In this document: positions 23,787-31,600 of the stretch, piece by piece
Position numbering within the stretch: position 1 is the first letter of the stretch
How the letters are laid out: each line of letters opens with the position of its first letter
DNA from: CAZYYO01 sp964650965
GTDB taxonomy: Bacteria; Bacillota; Clostridia; Lachnospirales; Lachnospiraceae
Assembly (NCBI GenBank): GCA_964650965.1
Contig: CAZYYO010000026.1
Location: 1-32,270 of the forward strand
DNA: 32,270 nucleotides
Direction: 5' to 3'
Notes under the pieces: generated by a model
What the model saw: the letters and a program-made list of their open reading frames with translations, nothing else
What the model was told of the DNA's origin: nothing
The model's database searches: none
Made by a program: the position numbers and the translations under genes

Positions 23787-23811
23787 TATGACCAAGATGT
23801 AATTATTGCAA
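23783..23811 (-). promoter_or_regulatory. Sigma-A promoter of the sulfoquinovose operon
   Basis: -35 TTGCAA (23811-23806), exactly 17 nt, -10 TATAAT (23788-23783). The leader to the GH31 ATG is about 65 nt. The inverted repeat at 23760-23786 overlaps the -10. Confidence 0.75.
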
Positions 23812-23836
23812 GTAGAATGTTGCAATTCTTGAAAGA

Positions 23837-24628
23837 TTATTGGGTTGATTCCTTCGGCATCATTTCTAGCAATGCTTCTAAGAGAATTCCATTGGTCTCA
23901 TCATTGATTTGCGTAGATGCTTCATGATACACATCCTTGGCTTCTCCACAAATGTCTACACCGATGACAGCATAACGGCTATAGATAGACTGTAAAAGCT
24001 CAATTAATTCATCCCTGGTGGTTCTTCCCTGGCTCCAATCACAGACTGCGTAGTCTGGTGCAAGAACATCCTTATCTATAGTGATATACACAGGCAGCGG
24101 CCGAGGATTTTGTATTATGGTCTCTTCGCTATCACCCTTCTCTTCTGTCTTCGTATCCCCTGGCATGCCAACAACAATCTTTCCCGGTAATGGACTTACT
24201 TCCTGAAGTAATGCTGGCTCCACGCCTACCATATAAGCCTTCTGCAAATGCTGACAATGCTCCACTGCCTCTAACAGCCATCCCCCACAGGAAGTTATCT
24301 CTCCAAAGGACGGGGCTTGCAAATCCGGGTGGTTATCAAAATGGATCAGGATAAAATCCTCCTGAATTTTGGAAATCCATTGCAGGGTTAAATAATGATA
24401 ATTTCCCGAATCAATAAAATGGATGCCCTCTGGTCCAAATGCTGAAAGTCGATGGCCGATTTCTTCCTTGGCTTCTTCCTGACAATAGCAGTTGGTTCCC
24501 TGAACATCGCAGCAATCCACCCAATGAATGCTTTGTGAGATTTTAGCATCTGTATTTTCAACGATTTTATAGAAATTCTGGGTTTTATATGCACCTGACA
24601 TGTCCATAATAATGATAGGTTGTTCCAT
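23837..24628 (-). CDS. Arginase/agmatinase-fold protein
   Basis: A 263-residue ureohydrolase-like protein. A full set of candidate metal ligands is present: His78 (SGNYHYLT), Asp98, His100 and Asp102 in HFDNHPD, and Asp185 and Asp187 in ITIDKDVLAPDY. The surrounding consensus is diverged from true arginase/agmatinase (GGDHS and DxDxxDPxxxPG are not exact), so the substrate is probably not arginine or agmatine, or cannot be told. An insert around 155-178 is charged and low in complexity. The AGGAGG site with 7 nt spacing fixes the start at 24628; the open frame to 24673 has no SD. It is transcribed toward, but probably not with, the SQ operon, which has its own promoter 3' of it. It is divergent from the DMT transporter gene. 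Confidence 0.82.
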   Translation of the reverse strand: MEQPIIIMDMSGAYKTQNFYKIVENTDAKISQSIHWVDCCDVQGTNCYCQEEAKEEIGHRLSAFGPEGIHFIDSGNYHYLTLQWISKIQEDFILIHFDNHPDLQAPSFGEITSCGGWLLEAVEHCQHLQKAYMVGVEPALLQEVSPLPGKIVVGMPGDTKTEEKGDSEETIIQNPRPLPVYITIDKDVLAPDYAVCDWSQGRTTRDELIELLQSIYSRYAVIGVDICGEAKDVYHEASTQINDETNGILLEALLEMMPKESTQ

Positions 24629-24697
24629 GACCTTACCTCCTGATTTGTGGTACAATAACCATAGAAATATCATAACACAAAAGAAAGGAACTTCACC

Positions 24698-25555
24698 ATG
24701 TCAGAACGAAATAAAGGCATTGTCTGCATTATTTTAGCGGCCTTTTGCTTTGCCTTCATGAATTTATTTGTAAAACTATCGGGAGACCTTCCCTTTATTG
24801 AGAAAAGCTTCTTTCGTAATCTGGTGGCTCTGCTTTTTGCCCTGGGCATTATTACGAAAAATCACGTTCCCATGAAATGCACCAACGGCAGTCTGAAATA
24901 TCTTCTTGCCAGATCCATTGGCGGAACCATTGGCATCTTCTGCAACTTTTATGCCATTGACCGGCTGGTAATTTCTGATGCTTCTATGTTAAATAAGCTT
25001 TCTCCTTTTTTTGCAATTATATTTTCCTATTTTCTTCTGAAAGAGAAAATTAAGCCCTACCAGATTTTTGCATTAATTCTGGCTTTCATCGGTACACTTT
25101 TTATATTAAAACCAGGCTTTAACAACCTCATCAGCTTTCCTGCCCTGATTGGTATGTTGGGAGGTGTTGCCGCTGGTTTTGCATATACCAATGTACGATT
25201 GGCCAGTGGAAAAGGGGTACCTGGTGCATTTATTGTATTCTTCTTCTCCACCTTCTCCTGTGTCAGCTGCATTCCCTTTATGATTGGAAGCTATGTACCT
25301 CTTACAGGCATACAGCTTTTGTATCTTCTATTGGCTGGATTATCTGCCTCCGGTGGACAGTTTGCTATTACCGCTGCTTACAGCCACGCACCTGCTAGTG
25401 AGATTTCTGTATACGATTATTCCCAGATTATTTTTGCTGCTTTACTGGGCATGCTATTCTTAGGAGAACTTCCTGACGGGTTCTCGCTGCTAGGCTACCT
25501 GATTATCTGTAGTGCTTCCGTTTATATGTTTCTAAAAAACCGCAGGCCTAATTAG
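24698..25555 (+). CDS. DMT-superfamily (EamA) transporter
   Basis: A 285-residue membrane protein with ten hydrophobic helices in two EamA repeats (about 6-135 and 148-280). The motifs SFFRNLVALLFALG in the first repeat and SASGGQFAITAAYSHAPASE in the second are typical. Substrates of this family vary (metabolite or amino-acid efflux) and cannot be read from sequence. AAAGGAA precedes the ATG at 24698. A candidate promoter is ATGACC (24627-24632), 18 nt, TACAAT (24651-24656), overlapping the start of the divergent arginase-like gene. Its stop codon lies within the hairpin that terminates the convergent RelQ-type gene. Confidence 0.9.
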   Translation: MSERNKGIVCIILAAFCFAFMNLFVKLSGDLPFIEKSFFRNLVALLFALGIITKNHVPMKCTNGSLKYLLARSIGGTIGIFCNFYAIDRLVISDASMLNKLSPFFAIIFSYFLLKEKIKPYQIFALILAFIGTLFILKPGFNNLISFPALIGMLGGVAAGFAYTNVRLASGKGVPGAFIVFFFSTFSCVSCIPFMIGSYVPLTGIQLLYLLLAGLSASGGQFAITAAYSHAPASEISVYDYSQIIFAALLGMLFLGELPDGFSLLGYLIICSASVYMFLKNRRPN

Positions 25556-25563
25556 CCTGCGGT
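25533..25563 (-). terminator. Terminator of the RelQ-type gene, inside the DMT gene's 3' end
   Basis: A 9-bp perfect GC-rich stem, ACCGCAGGC (25539-25547) with GCCTGCGGT (25555-25563). On the minus strand it is followed by TTTTTT (25538-25533). The plus strand has no T-run after it. The stem and T-run overlap the last codons and stop of the DMT transporter gene. Confidence 0.85.
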
Positions 25564-25583
25564 AAATGTATACGAAAAAATTC

Positions 25584-26336
25584 TTAATCCTCTAGTACGT
25601 TATTCATAAATTCCATTTTCTCCTCTGCCTGATAAATCAGCTGGCTACATTCTAGCAGCTCCCCAGTGAAGTCTACTCCAATATCCTGATATAAGGATTT
25701 ATATTTAATATCATGCTCTAAGCTGGCCCATAAATCCATAGCCTCGGTACGAATCTGAATTTCCACCGGGACAAATTGTTTCTTATTCATAAAATATACT
25801 GGAACTCGAATAATCATGTGAAGACTACGGTATCCGTTCTTCTTTGGACTTGCAATATAATCCTTTAACTCCATAATATGTATATCGTCCTGATCCATCA
25901 GTCTGTCCCGAATCATATAGACGTCCTTAATGTATGGGCAAACTACCCGCACGCCGGCAATATCATAGATATTATTCACCGCTGCATTCAGGGTAAGGTC
26001 TAAATCTTTCTTTTCCAATTTACCCAGGATACTCTTTACTGATTTTAGCCGCGTATCAATATGATGAATGGGACAACGAAGTCCTCTATATTTAAACTCA
26101 TCCTTAATAATATCCATTCTCGTTGTAGTAACACTCATTGCTGCATTATACATTCGTAAAATAGGCTGCATGGTTTTAGAAAACTGATCATCCATATCTG
26201 CCATCTTCTTCATATCGTCCTGGAAATGTCCTCCCATAGGAACTAATCCATTAACCGACATTACCTCTTCTACTTCAATATGCTCTATCGTTTCAACGTT
26301 CACCTGCTGCACCTTCTGTGCTTTTTTTGCTAACAT
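25584..26336 (-). CDS. Small alarmone synthetase (RelA/SpoT nucleotidyltransferase domain)
   Basis: Predicted to make (p)ppGpp from ATP and GDP/GTP. The 250-residue protein has only the synthetase domain and no hydrolase or TGS/ACT regions, as in RelQ/RelP. Motifs: the substrate-binding IYDIAGVRVVCPYIKDVY, then DYIASPKKNGYRSLH, and the catalytic VEIQIRTEAMDLWASLEHDIKYK region with the Glu of EIQIRT. The first 60 residues are an extra, charged N-terminal part. I take the ATG at 26336, preceded by GGGGGT at 7 nt; a frame to 26417 is open, but its ATG has no SD and a TATAAT (26406-26401) lies within it, which would fit transcription starting downstream. It is monocistronic, ending in the terminator at 25533-25563. 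Confidence 0.85.
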   Translation of the reverse strand: MLAKKAQKVQQVNVETIEHIEVEEVMSVNGLVPMGGHFQDDMKKMADMDDQFSKTMQPILRMYNAAMSVTTTRMDIIKDEFKYRGLRCPIHHIDTRLKSVKSILGKLEKKDLDLTLNAAVNNIYDIAGVRVVCPYIKDVYMIRDRLMDQDDIHIMELKDYIASPKKNGYRSLHMIIRVPVYFMNKKQFVPVEIQIRTEAMDLWASLEHDIKYKSLYQDIGVDFTGELLECSQLIYQAEEKMEFMNNVLED

Positions 26337-26488
26337 GTACTGACCCCCAGTGATTGCTTTCTTGTCTGCTTCCAGTTTTTTACTTTTGACATTAATATCA
26401 TTATATACAATATTCATTAACAGTACATGAATTAGTCATTAACTTTTTCTTAAATATTTGAAACCTCTGTTCATTTTCTTCATTTCAA

Positions 26489-26517
26489 TTGACTTTTCAC
26501 TGCATTTTATCTATGAT
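26489..26517 (+). promoter_or_regulatory. Sigma-A promoter of the cytidylate kinase-like gene
   Basis: TTGACT (26489-26494), 17 nt, TATGAT (26512-26517). The leader of about 60 nt contains a short AAAGTA/TACTTT hairpin (near 26541-26562) before AAAGGAGG. Confidence 0.75.
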
Positions 26518-26585
26518 GAAAGTAACAAAAAAACTTATGTAAAGTAGTATTTTTTATACTTTATATACAAAAAGGAGGGAGTACT

Positions 26586-27188
26586 ATGTATCCGGTAATT
26601 ACGATTAGCAGAGAATTTGGCAGTGGCGGCCATAGTATCGGCGAAAAGGTTGCGAAGCAGCTGGGAATTCCTTTTTACGACGGAGAAATTGTCAATCAGG
26701 TAGCCATTGAAAGCGGCTATGCAAAGGAATTGATTGAAGAGCAGGGAGAATACACCTCTTCCGCTAATAAGTGGTTTGATGTATCTGCGGCTTCCGCAAT
26801 GTATTTCCAAAGTCCTCAGGATGAAATCTTCATTGCTCAGAAGAAGGTGATTCTAGATTTTGCAAAAAAAGGTCCTTGTGTCATTGTAGGACGATGTGCC
26901 GATTATATTTTGAAAAATGAGAATATAAACTGTCTAAACATCTTCATCCACTCAGATATGGAGCACAGAAAAAAGCAGGTGCTTTCCCGCTATGGAGAAA
27001 TTAAGAACGTATCCATTGAAAAACGGTTAATGAAAAAGGATAAGCAGCGTCGTACCTACTACAAATACTATACCGACCAAACCTGGGGCGATTATCATAA
27101 TTATGATTTATCGGTAGACAGTGGTTCCCTGGGGGAAGAAGGCTGCGTCACCTTAATATGTAAAGTAGCAGAGAATTATAAAAACTAA
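26586..27188 (+). CDS. Cytidylate kinase-like family protein
   Basis: A 200-residue P-loop protein of the cytidylate kinase-like family common in Clostridia. It opens with ITISREFGSGGHSIGEKVA (5-23), in which the nucleotide loop is GSGGHSIG rather than a classical GxxxxGKS/T. FYDGEIVNQVA (30-40) and the central VIVGRCADYIL (99-109) are family hallmarks, and Arg-rich FIHSDMEHRKKQV resembles the kinase LID. Function is not established; kinase activity on a nucleotide is inferred from fold only. Strong AAAGGAGG precedes the ATG at 26586. It is monocistronic, with a strong promoter and a strong terminator. Confidence 0.92.
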   Translation: MYPVITISREFGSGGHSIGEKVAKQLGIPFYDGEIVNQVAIESGYAKELIEEQGEYTSSANKWFDVSAASAMYFQSPQDEIFIAQKKVILDFAKKGPCVIVGRCADYILKNENINCLNIFIHSDMEHRKKQVLSRYGEIKNVSIEKRLMKKDKQRRTYYKYYTDQTWGDYHNYDLSVDSGSLGEEGCVTLICKVAENYKN

Positions 27189-27200
27189 CGTTTCTACATA

Positions 27201-27255
27201 AAAGAACAGCGTATATGACATTCCTTTTACAGGATTGATATACGCTGTTCTTTTT
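27201..27255. terminator. Bidirectional terminator
   Basis: A 16-bp perfect stem (27201-27216 with 27238-27253), arms beginning AAAGAACAGC and ending GCTGTTCTTT, with T-runs in both directions. It serves the convergent cytidylate kinase-like and alpha/beta hydrolase genes. Confidence 0.93.
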
Positions 27256-27264
27256 CATTGATTT

Positions 27265-28263
27265 CTACTGACCGCCTTCGCTTTCTGTTTCCTGAATTTG
27301 CTTTTGCCAGAAATCGATTGCTTCATCCAACCAACCCTCGGCTTTTGTTCCCACACCCAGCCCAATACCATGGGGCACACGAAAATATTTATGATATAAA
27401 TAAGGAACCTTCTTCTCTTCCAACGCCTCCGCCATAACATCCGTATGGTGACTTGCCGGCACCAGAACATCCTGACCTCCTGCAAACATATAGGTAGGTG
27501 GATAATCCTCTGTAATCCAGTTTTGCACACATAAGGATTCTCGTTTCTTCTTCGTGGGGTGAATTCCAAACATATAGAGATTCCCCCGCTCAGTCAGCCA
27601 TAATCCAAGAAGCATCATCCAAACATTCCAATAGGGATGATCCATCCAATGATTTACATTGGTCCAGGGATAGCCAAGAATCAGTGTTCCCGGACGACGC
27701 ACGCCATACCGCTCAAATCCATAGGAATGACTTCCAAAGATTCCCGCTAGATTACCACCGGCAGAAAATCCACATAATGCATAGTCTGTAGGGTCCACCT
27801 GGTAAATATCAAGATTTGTCTCGATTTCCAACAATGCCATAGCCAAATCCTGCATAGGTGCATAATCTGCACAGTTAAAACGGGTTCGATATTCCAGCAC
27901 AAATGCTGCATATCCCAATTCATTCACCCTGGCTGCAATGGTATACCCTTCTGCATCGGTAATACAATGTGCATACCCTCCTCCCGGACAAATCATCACA
28001 AATTTTCCTCTTTTTCCACTGGGACTGGGAAAATATGACAATCTTGCTGTTCCCAGGGCATGCTTCGCCTGAATGGCATCCTTGGAATAAATGGGAACCT
28101 GACGCCACTGTCCCTGCTGAATCAGCTCATGGATTCTTGCTCTGCCGATTTTAACTGCATTTGCCTTATGATCCACCCAATACATTTGGATAACTCTGCT
28201 GCAGGTAAGCAGAAAGGACATGATCAGATAAATTATTACTACATTTTTTACCATTTCTAACAT
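27265..28263 (-). CDS. Membrane-anchored alpha/beta hydrolase (HSL-like esterase)
   Basis: A 332-residue alpha/beta-hydrolase with one N-terminal hydrophobic helix (about 6-27) that likely anchors it. The oxyanion motif is PGGGYAH (93-99), the nucleophile is Ser167 in GFSAGG, and the acid and base are Asp265 (GGQDVLVP) and His298 (RVPHGIGL). The triad is complete. The pattern is that of acetyl-esterase/hormone-sensitive-lipase-type enzymes, some of which deacetylate xylan fragments; the substrate is unknown. AAGGAG 8 nt before the ATG at 28263 supports the start. A TATACT (28294-28289) about 25 nt upstream is a likely -10, with TTGCTA 19 nt beyond. Confidence 0.9.
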   Translation of the reverse strand: MLEMVKNVVIIYLIMSFLLTCSRVIQMYWVDHKANAVKIGRARIHELIQQGQWRQVPIYSKDAIQAKHALGTARLSYFPSPSGKRGKFVMICPGGGYAHCITDAEGYTIAARVNELGYAAFVLEYRTRFNCADYAPMQDLAMALLEIETNLDIYQVDPTDYALCGFSAGGNLAGIFGSHSYGFERYGVRRPGTLILGYPWTNVNHWMDHPYWNVWMMLLGLWLTERGNLYMFGIHPTKKKRESLCVQNWITEDYPPTYMFAGGQDVLVPASHHTDVMAEALEEKKVPYLYHKYFRVPHGIGLGVGTKAEGWLDEAIDFWQKQIQETESEGGQ

Positions 28264-28317
28264 GATGCCTTCTCCTTATCTTTTCTCTAGTATATGTGAT
28301 TTTATTCTTCTAATAGC

Positions 28318-28348
28318 AAAAAGGCTCCAAAGGAATTCCTTCAGAGTC
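28318..28348 (-). terminator. Possible terminator upstream of the hydrolase gene
   Basis: An imperfect hairpin (28324-28348) centred on AAGGAATTCCTT, with GACTC/GAG flanks, followed on the minus strand by TTTTT. It may end hypBA transcripts about 210 nt after hypA. The stem has mismatches, so this is tentative. Confidence 0.45.
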
Positions 28349-28559
28349 TTGTTGCTTTGACTATCTCGTCATATTTAAAAAAGGAAAAGAATTATTAGAT
28401 TGTAAAATCAATCCGTGTTCCTTGTAAAAACACCCCAAAATTGAATTTACTATCTAGCTCATATCTTAACACTCTTTTCGCTATTCGTAAATAGTTTATA
28501 AATTCTTTTTTGATTTTCTCTATTTTTTGTCCATTTTTACTATAAGAAACTTCTATTTG
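28349..28559. other. AT-rich region after hypA, no gene seen
   Basis: No open frame with a ribosome site and no recognised RNA. Only a small hairpin CTATT-CGTA-AATAG (28481-28494) stands out. It may simply be a long 3' untranslated part of the hypBA transcript. Confidence 0.3.
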
Positions 28560-28904
28560 TTAGCAAGCTTCTATTTCCTTTATGTTAAATTCATTGCCAT
28601 GAAGCAAATAGGTGTGCTCACTTTTACATTTTGGACAAATCTTCTTATATTCCAGCGTAGAATATATTGCGCCACAATCATCACAGATGGTTTCTGCTGG
28701 AAGTGTTTCGATAATCAGCTTGGCATCCTTTAACAGCTGTGAGTGCATATTGGCATATCCCCAGCATTTCTGAAGATAATCCGGCAGTACGCCACTGACC
28801 TCTCCAATCTCTACTGTAACAGATGCCACCTGGGTTAAATTATTTTCTTCTCCCAGCTCATCAATTGTTTTCATTACATGTGATACAATCCCTAATTCGT
28901 GCAT
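28560..28904 (-). CDS. hypA: Hydrogenase/urease nickel metallochaperone HypA
   Basis: A 114-residue metallochaperone that brings Ni(II) to NiFe-hydrogenase or another nickel enzyme. The N-terminal nickel-binding motif is MHELGIV (His2, Glu3). The structural zinc site is CxxC twice: Cys74/Cys77 and Cys90/Cys93. The length is normal. It lies 21 bp after hypB and is co-transcribed. No hypC-F or hydrogenase structural gene is within the window. Confidence 0.96.
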   Translation of the reverse strand: MHELGIVSHVMKTIDELGEENNLTQVASVTVEIGEVSGVLPDYLQKCWGYANMHSQLLKDAKLIIETLPAETICDDCGAIYSTLEYKKICPKCKSEHTYLLHGNEFNIKEIEAC

Positions 28905-28925
28905 ACAATCCCCTTTTTCTTGTGG

Positions 28926-29597
28926 TTAGTTATTCCATTCAGCTACTTCTTTTCGCAGCCAATTAATCCAGTCTTCAAAGCCTTCCCCTGTTTTCGCAGA
29001 TACGAAGATGACCTGAGCATTTGGATTCAAAGCCAATATTCGCTGCTTTACATCCTCTTTGCTAAAATCATCAAATACCGATAAGGTATCACATTTGTTG
29101 ATTAAAACCACATCACAGATAGAGAACATCAATGGGTATTTCAGTGGCTTATCATCTCCCTCTGGCACAGACAGAATCATGGCATTTTTGGAGCTTCCTG
29201 TGTCGAACTCTGCAGGACAAACCAGGTTACCCACATTTTCTAAAACTACCAAATCCAAGTCTTTGATGTCAAATTCATGAATTCCCTGGCGGGTCATATC
29301 TGCATCTAAATGGCACATGCCCCCTGTATGAATCTGGATGGCACGTACTCCAGTCTGGGAAATGGTCTGTGCATCCACATCAGAATCGATATCTGCTTCC
29401 ATTACTCCAATTCGCATTTCATCCTTGAGGCTGGCAATGGTCTGCTTAAGTGTGGTTGTTTTTCCAGCTCCTGGTGATGACATGAGATTTAGCAGAAAGG
29501 TCTTCTCCTGTTTCAATTCATCTCTCAGCTTAGCTGCATCTGCATCATTATCTTCGAAAATACTTCTTTTTACTTCAATTACTTTAAAGTCTTTCAT
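28926..29597 (-). CDS. hypB: Hydrogenase/urease nickel GTPase HypB
   Basis: A 223-residue SIMIBI GTPase that drives nickel insertion together with HypA. The P-loop SSPGAGKTT lies at 40-48, the switch/metal motifs are MEADIDSD and TGGMCHLDA, the interdomain Cys is in ENVGNLVCPAEFD, and the guanine motif is NKCD. It lacks the N-terminal CxxCGC or His-rich extension of many HypB proteins, so it probably does not store nickel. AGGAGG precedes the ATG at 29597. A consensus-like promoter (29678-29707) drives hypB-hypA alone. Confidence 0.96.
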   Translation of the reverse strand: MKDFKVIEVKRSIFEDNDADAAKLRDELKQEKTFLLNLMSSPGAGKTTTLKQTIASLKDEMRIGVMEADIDSDVDAQTISQTGVRAIQIHTGGMCHLDADMTRQGIHEFDIKDLDLVVLENVGNLVCPAEFDTGSSKNAMILSVPEGDDKPLKYPLMFSICDVVLINKCDTLSVFDDFSKEDVKQRILALNPNAQVIFVSAKTGEGFEDWINWLRKEVAEWNN

Positions 29598-29677
29598 GGT
29601 CCCCTCCTAATTACTTTCCCATTTACAGCAAGAAATCTCTCACCTTATTCCTCACATGGGTATTAGTTCTGTTTCTT

Positions 29678-29707
29678 ATCATACAATAGTTCTTCCTTAC
29701 TTGTCAA
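29678..29707 (-). promoter_or_regulatory. Sigma-A promoter of hypBA
   Basis: A consensus TTGACA (29707-29702), 18 nt, TATGAT (29683-29678). The leader is about 75 nt. No NikR-type operator is evident. Confidence 0.7.
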
Positions 29708-29875
29708 TGAAACCTGCAACGTGAAAGGATATCCGACCATTAGGGCATATTTTTTTGTCACTTTTTGTTTCTTTCCTTGGAAAATGGTGTCTCTTTTTTA
29801 TTTTACTCATATATTACTATGAGAAGTGTTGTTAACAAACCACTTTAAAATATAAAACAAATAAAGGAGTAGACA

Positions 29876-30760
29876 ATGGCCACACAAATTTATAACAAAG
29901 CTACCCTGAATTACAATTCAGGCTCTGATCTTCTCACCACTTCCTCCAACACTGCATCGGTAACCATGAATGGCCCGCTGGAAGCAGCAAAACACACTTT
30001 GGAAACTGCATACCGTATTGGAGATGAAATTACCTATAATCTTTTTGTAACGAACACCAGCTCCAATCAACTGACCAATCTGTCCATCCAGGACGATCTT
30101 GGTACTTACAAGCTCACTACTGTTACACCTAACATCAATGTAACACCTCTCACTTATGTGGACCCAGCAAAGCTCTTTGTAAATGGAGTCTCCGTAAGCA
30201 CCATAAGTGGTACCGTCTCAGCTGACAAGGACAAGGTAACCTTTTCTCTGGCATCTCTTGCAGCAAATAGTACTGCACTCATACAGTACAAAGCAATCAT
30301 TAACGAGTATGCCACTGCCACCGTAGAAGAATCCAGCATTAAGAACACTGTAACCGTATCTGCTCAGTATATCACGGATAGTGCCACTGCTTTTAATAGC
30401 CTAGACGTAGATGAATATGCATTGGTTACCATTGATAAGGATATGTCGCCAAATCCTGTAGTAGATGGAGGCACCCTTATCTATACCTTCCATATTCGCA
30501 ATTATGGCAATATTGATGCTACCAATGTGATTTTACGAGATGACTTTGCTAAGCTTCCTTCCATTTCCTCTGTTTATGTAGGCGGCGACCAGGTAGAGGC
30601 TGAGGATTATTCCTATGTAAATGGACAGTTCCAATATCCTTCTGATGAATCAGAAGTTACCTACACCATTAATAAAGCAACCATTGCACAAGATACTACC
30701 ACCGGAGTTGTAACGGTAACACCGACGGAAAGCATTGTAACCATTACTGCTACAATCTAA
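29876..30760 (+). CDS. DUF11 repeat-domain protein without signal peptide
   Basis: A 294-residue, Thr/Ser/Asn/Val-rich beta-sandwich protein. Two DUF11 (conserved repeat) units can be read: about 40-145 (GDEITYNLFVTNTSSNQLTN) and about 180-270 (GGTLIYTFHIRNYGNIDATN). Such domains are typical of surface and spore-coat adhesin-like proteins. There is no signal peptide, LPXTG or cysteine, so a cytosolic or mother-cell-assembled (spore coat) location is possible; this is inference. AAAGGAG precedes the ATG at 29876. Upstream, CATATATTA (29808-29816) fits a sigma-K -10 pattern loosely, but no sigma-A promoter at a proper distance is evident. A terminator follows at 30780. Confidence 0.85.
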   Translation: MATQIYNKATLNYNSGSDLLTTSSNTASVTMNGPLEAAKHTLETAYRIGDEITYNLFVTNTSSNQLTNLSIQDDLGTYKLTTVTPNINVTPLTYVDPAKLFVNGVSVSTISGTVSADKDKVTFSLASLAANSTALIQYKAIINEYATATVEESSIKNTVTVSAQYITDSATAFNSLDVDEYALVTIDKDMSPNPVVDGGTLIYTFHIRNYGNIDATNVILRDDFAKLPSISSVYVGGDQVEAEDYSYVNGQFQYPSDESEVTYTINKATIAQDTTTGVVTVTPTESIVTITATI

Positions 30761-30779
30761 CAGAAAATCTAGCATATTT

Positions 30780-30825
30780 AAGAAAAGATCTCTTCTAATT
30801 TTCTCTGAAGAAGCGGTCTTTTCTT
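30780..30825 (+). terminator. Terminator of the DUF11 gene
   Basis: AAGAAAAGATC (30780-30790) pairs with GGTCTTTTCTT (30815-30825) with two G-T pairs; an inner TCTTCT/AGAAG adds to the stem. A T-rich stretch follows. Confidence 0.7.
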
Positions 30826-30897
30826 ATGTATATTTTTGTTTCCTTTACACATATTATCATTGAGCTTATCATATGCAATCAAAGAAAGGGAAACAAA

Positions 30898-31332
30898 ATG
30901 ACCAACGGAGATACCATCGAATTATTAAAAGAATGCGATGCAGGGGCAAAAATGGCAGTATCCTCCATCGACGACGTACTAGACAGTGTACAAAACCCAG
31001 ATTTAAAGCAGCTGCTTATCAATTGCAGAAATCACCATAAGGATTTGGGAGATGAAATACACCGTCTTCTTGTAGCATCTGATTCCCACGAGAAAGATCC
31101 TGCTCCCATCGCCAAAGGCATGTCCTGGATGAAAACTAACATGAAACTATCCATGGATGGAAGTGATGAAACCGTAGCTGATTTAATTACGGATGGCTGT
31201 AATATGGGGGTGAAATCTTTATATCGTTATCTAAATCAATATCATGCCGCTGATACTCATTCCAAAGATTTGTGCATTCTCATTGCCTCTTCTGAAGAAC
31301 AGCTTGCAAGAGATTTGCGTAAATATCTGTAA
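30898..31332 (+). CDS. Four-helix-bundle (ferritin-like, DUF2383-type) protein
   Basis: A 144-residue soluble, all-helical protein. Four amphipathic helices are apparent, with HxxxxxE-like patterns in NCRNHHKDLGDEIHRLL (about 40-56) and near the C-terminus (EEQLARDLRKYL). This resembles PA2169/DUF2383 ferritin-like proteins, but metal ligands are not clearly complete. Function is unknown; stress- or spore-related roles are proposed for relatives. GAAAGGG precedes the ATG at 30898; the frame is open to 30826, but those codons span the terminator of the previous gene. No terminator is evident directly after it. Confidence 0.82.
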   Translation: MTNGDTIELLKECDAGAKMAVSSIDDVLDSVQNPDLKQLLINCRNHHKDLGDEIHRLLVASDSHEKDPAPIAKGMSWMKTNMKLSMDGSDETVADLITDGCNMGVKSLYRYLNQYHAADTHSKDLCILIASSEEQLARDLRKYL

Positions 31333-31385
31333 TCCGTCACTTGATTTAAAGCCGCAGGCAGTCCAGGGAGCCTCCTATGGATATC

Positions 31386-31600
31386 CTATTCCTCAGGCAC
31401 TTGTCCATAGTGCATATCTGTATAATTTTCCTGGTACTGCTGCTGCATCGTCTGCTGTACCTCTTCTACTGTATGCGGCTGCGTAAGGTCTCCCCAATAG
31501 ATCCAAACTTCGTCCTGCTCTACTGGTCGGTAACCATACACACTCAATCCCTGAACCAGGGTTACCGGCAAATCTTCCTGGCCTGTGGCAGTGCCGGAGC
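31386..31600 (-). pseudogene. Out-of-frame C-terminal continuation of the lipoprotein gene
   Basis: The reading frame ending at 31386 continues the lipoprotein at 31562-32077 in another frame: around 31585-31600 it reads ATGQEDLPVTLVQG, then VYGYRPVEQDEVWIYWGDL, and a Gln-rich helical tail. It has no ATG or SD of its own; only a TTG at 31571. The composition (acidic, Gln/Tyr-rich) matches the upstream part. I infer a single-base indel near 31590-31610 that cut a protein of about 230 residues into two frames. A sequencing error would look the same. Confidence 0.6.

Noticed and set aside
15331..23811. E. coli-type sulfo-EMP pathway
   Set aside because: There is no sulfofructose kinase (YihV-like) or class I aldolase (YihT-like) gene; a transaldolase takes that place.
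29829..29856. TTGTTA-16-TATAAA as promoter of the DUF11 gene
   Set aside because: Transcription would start at the ribosome site itself, about 13 nt before the ATG.
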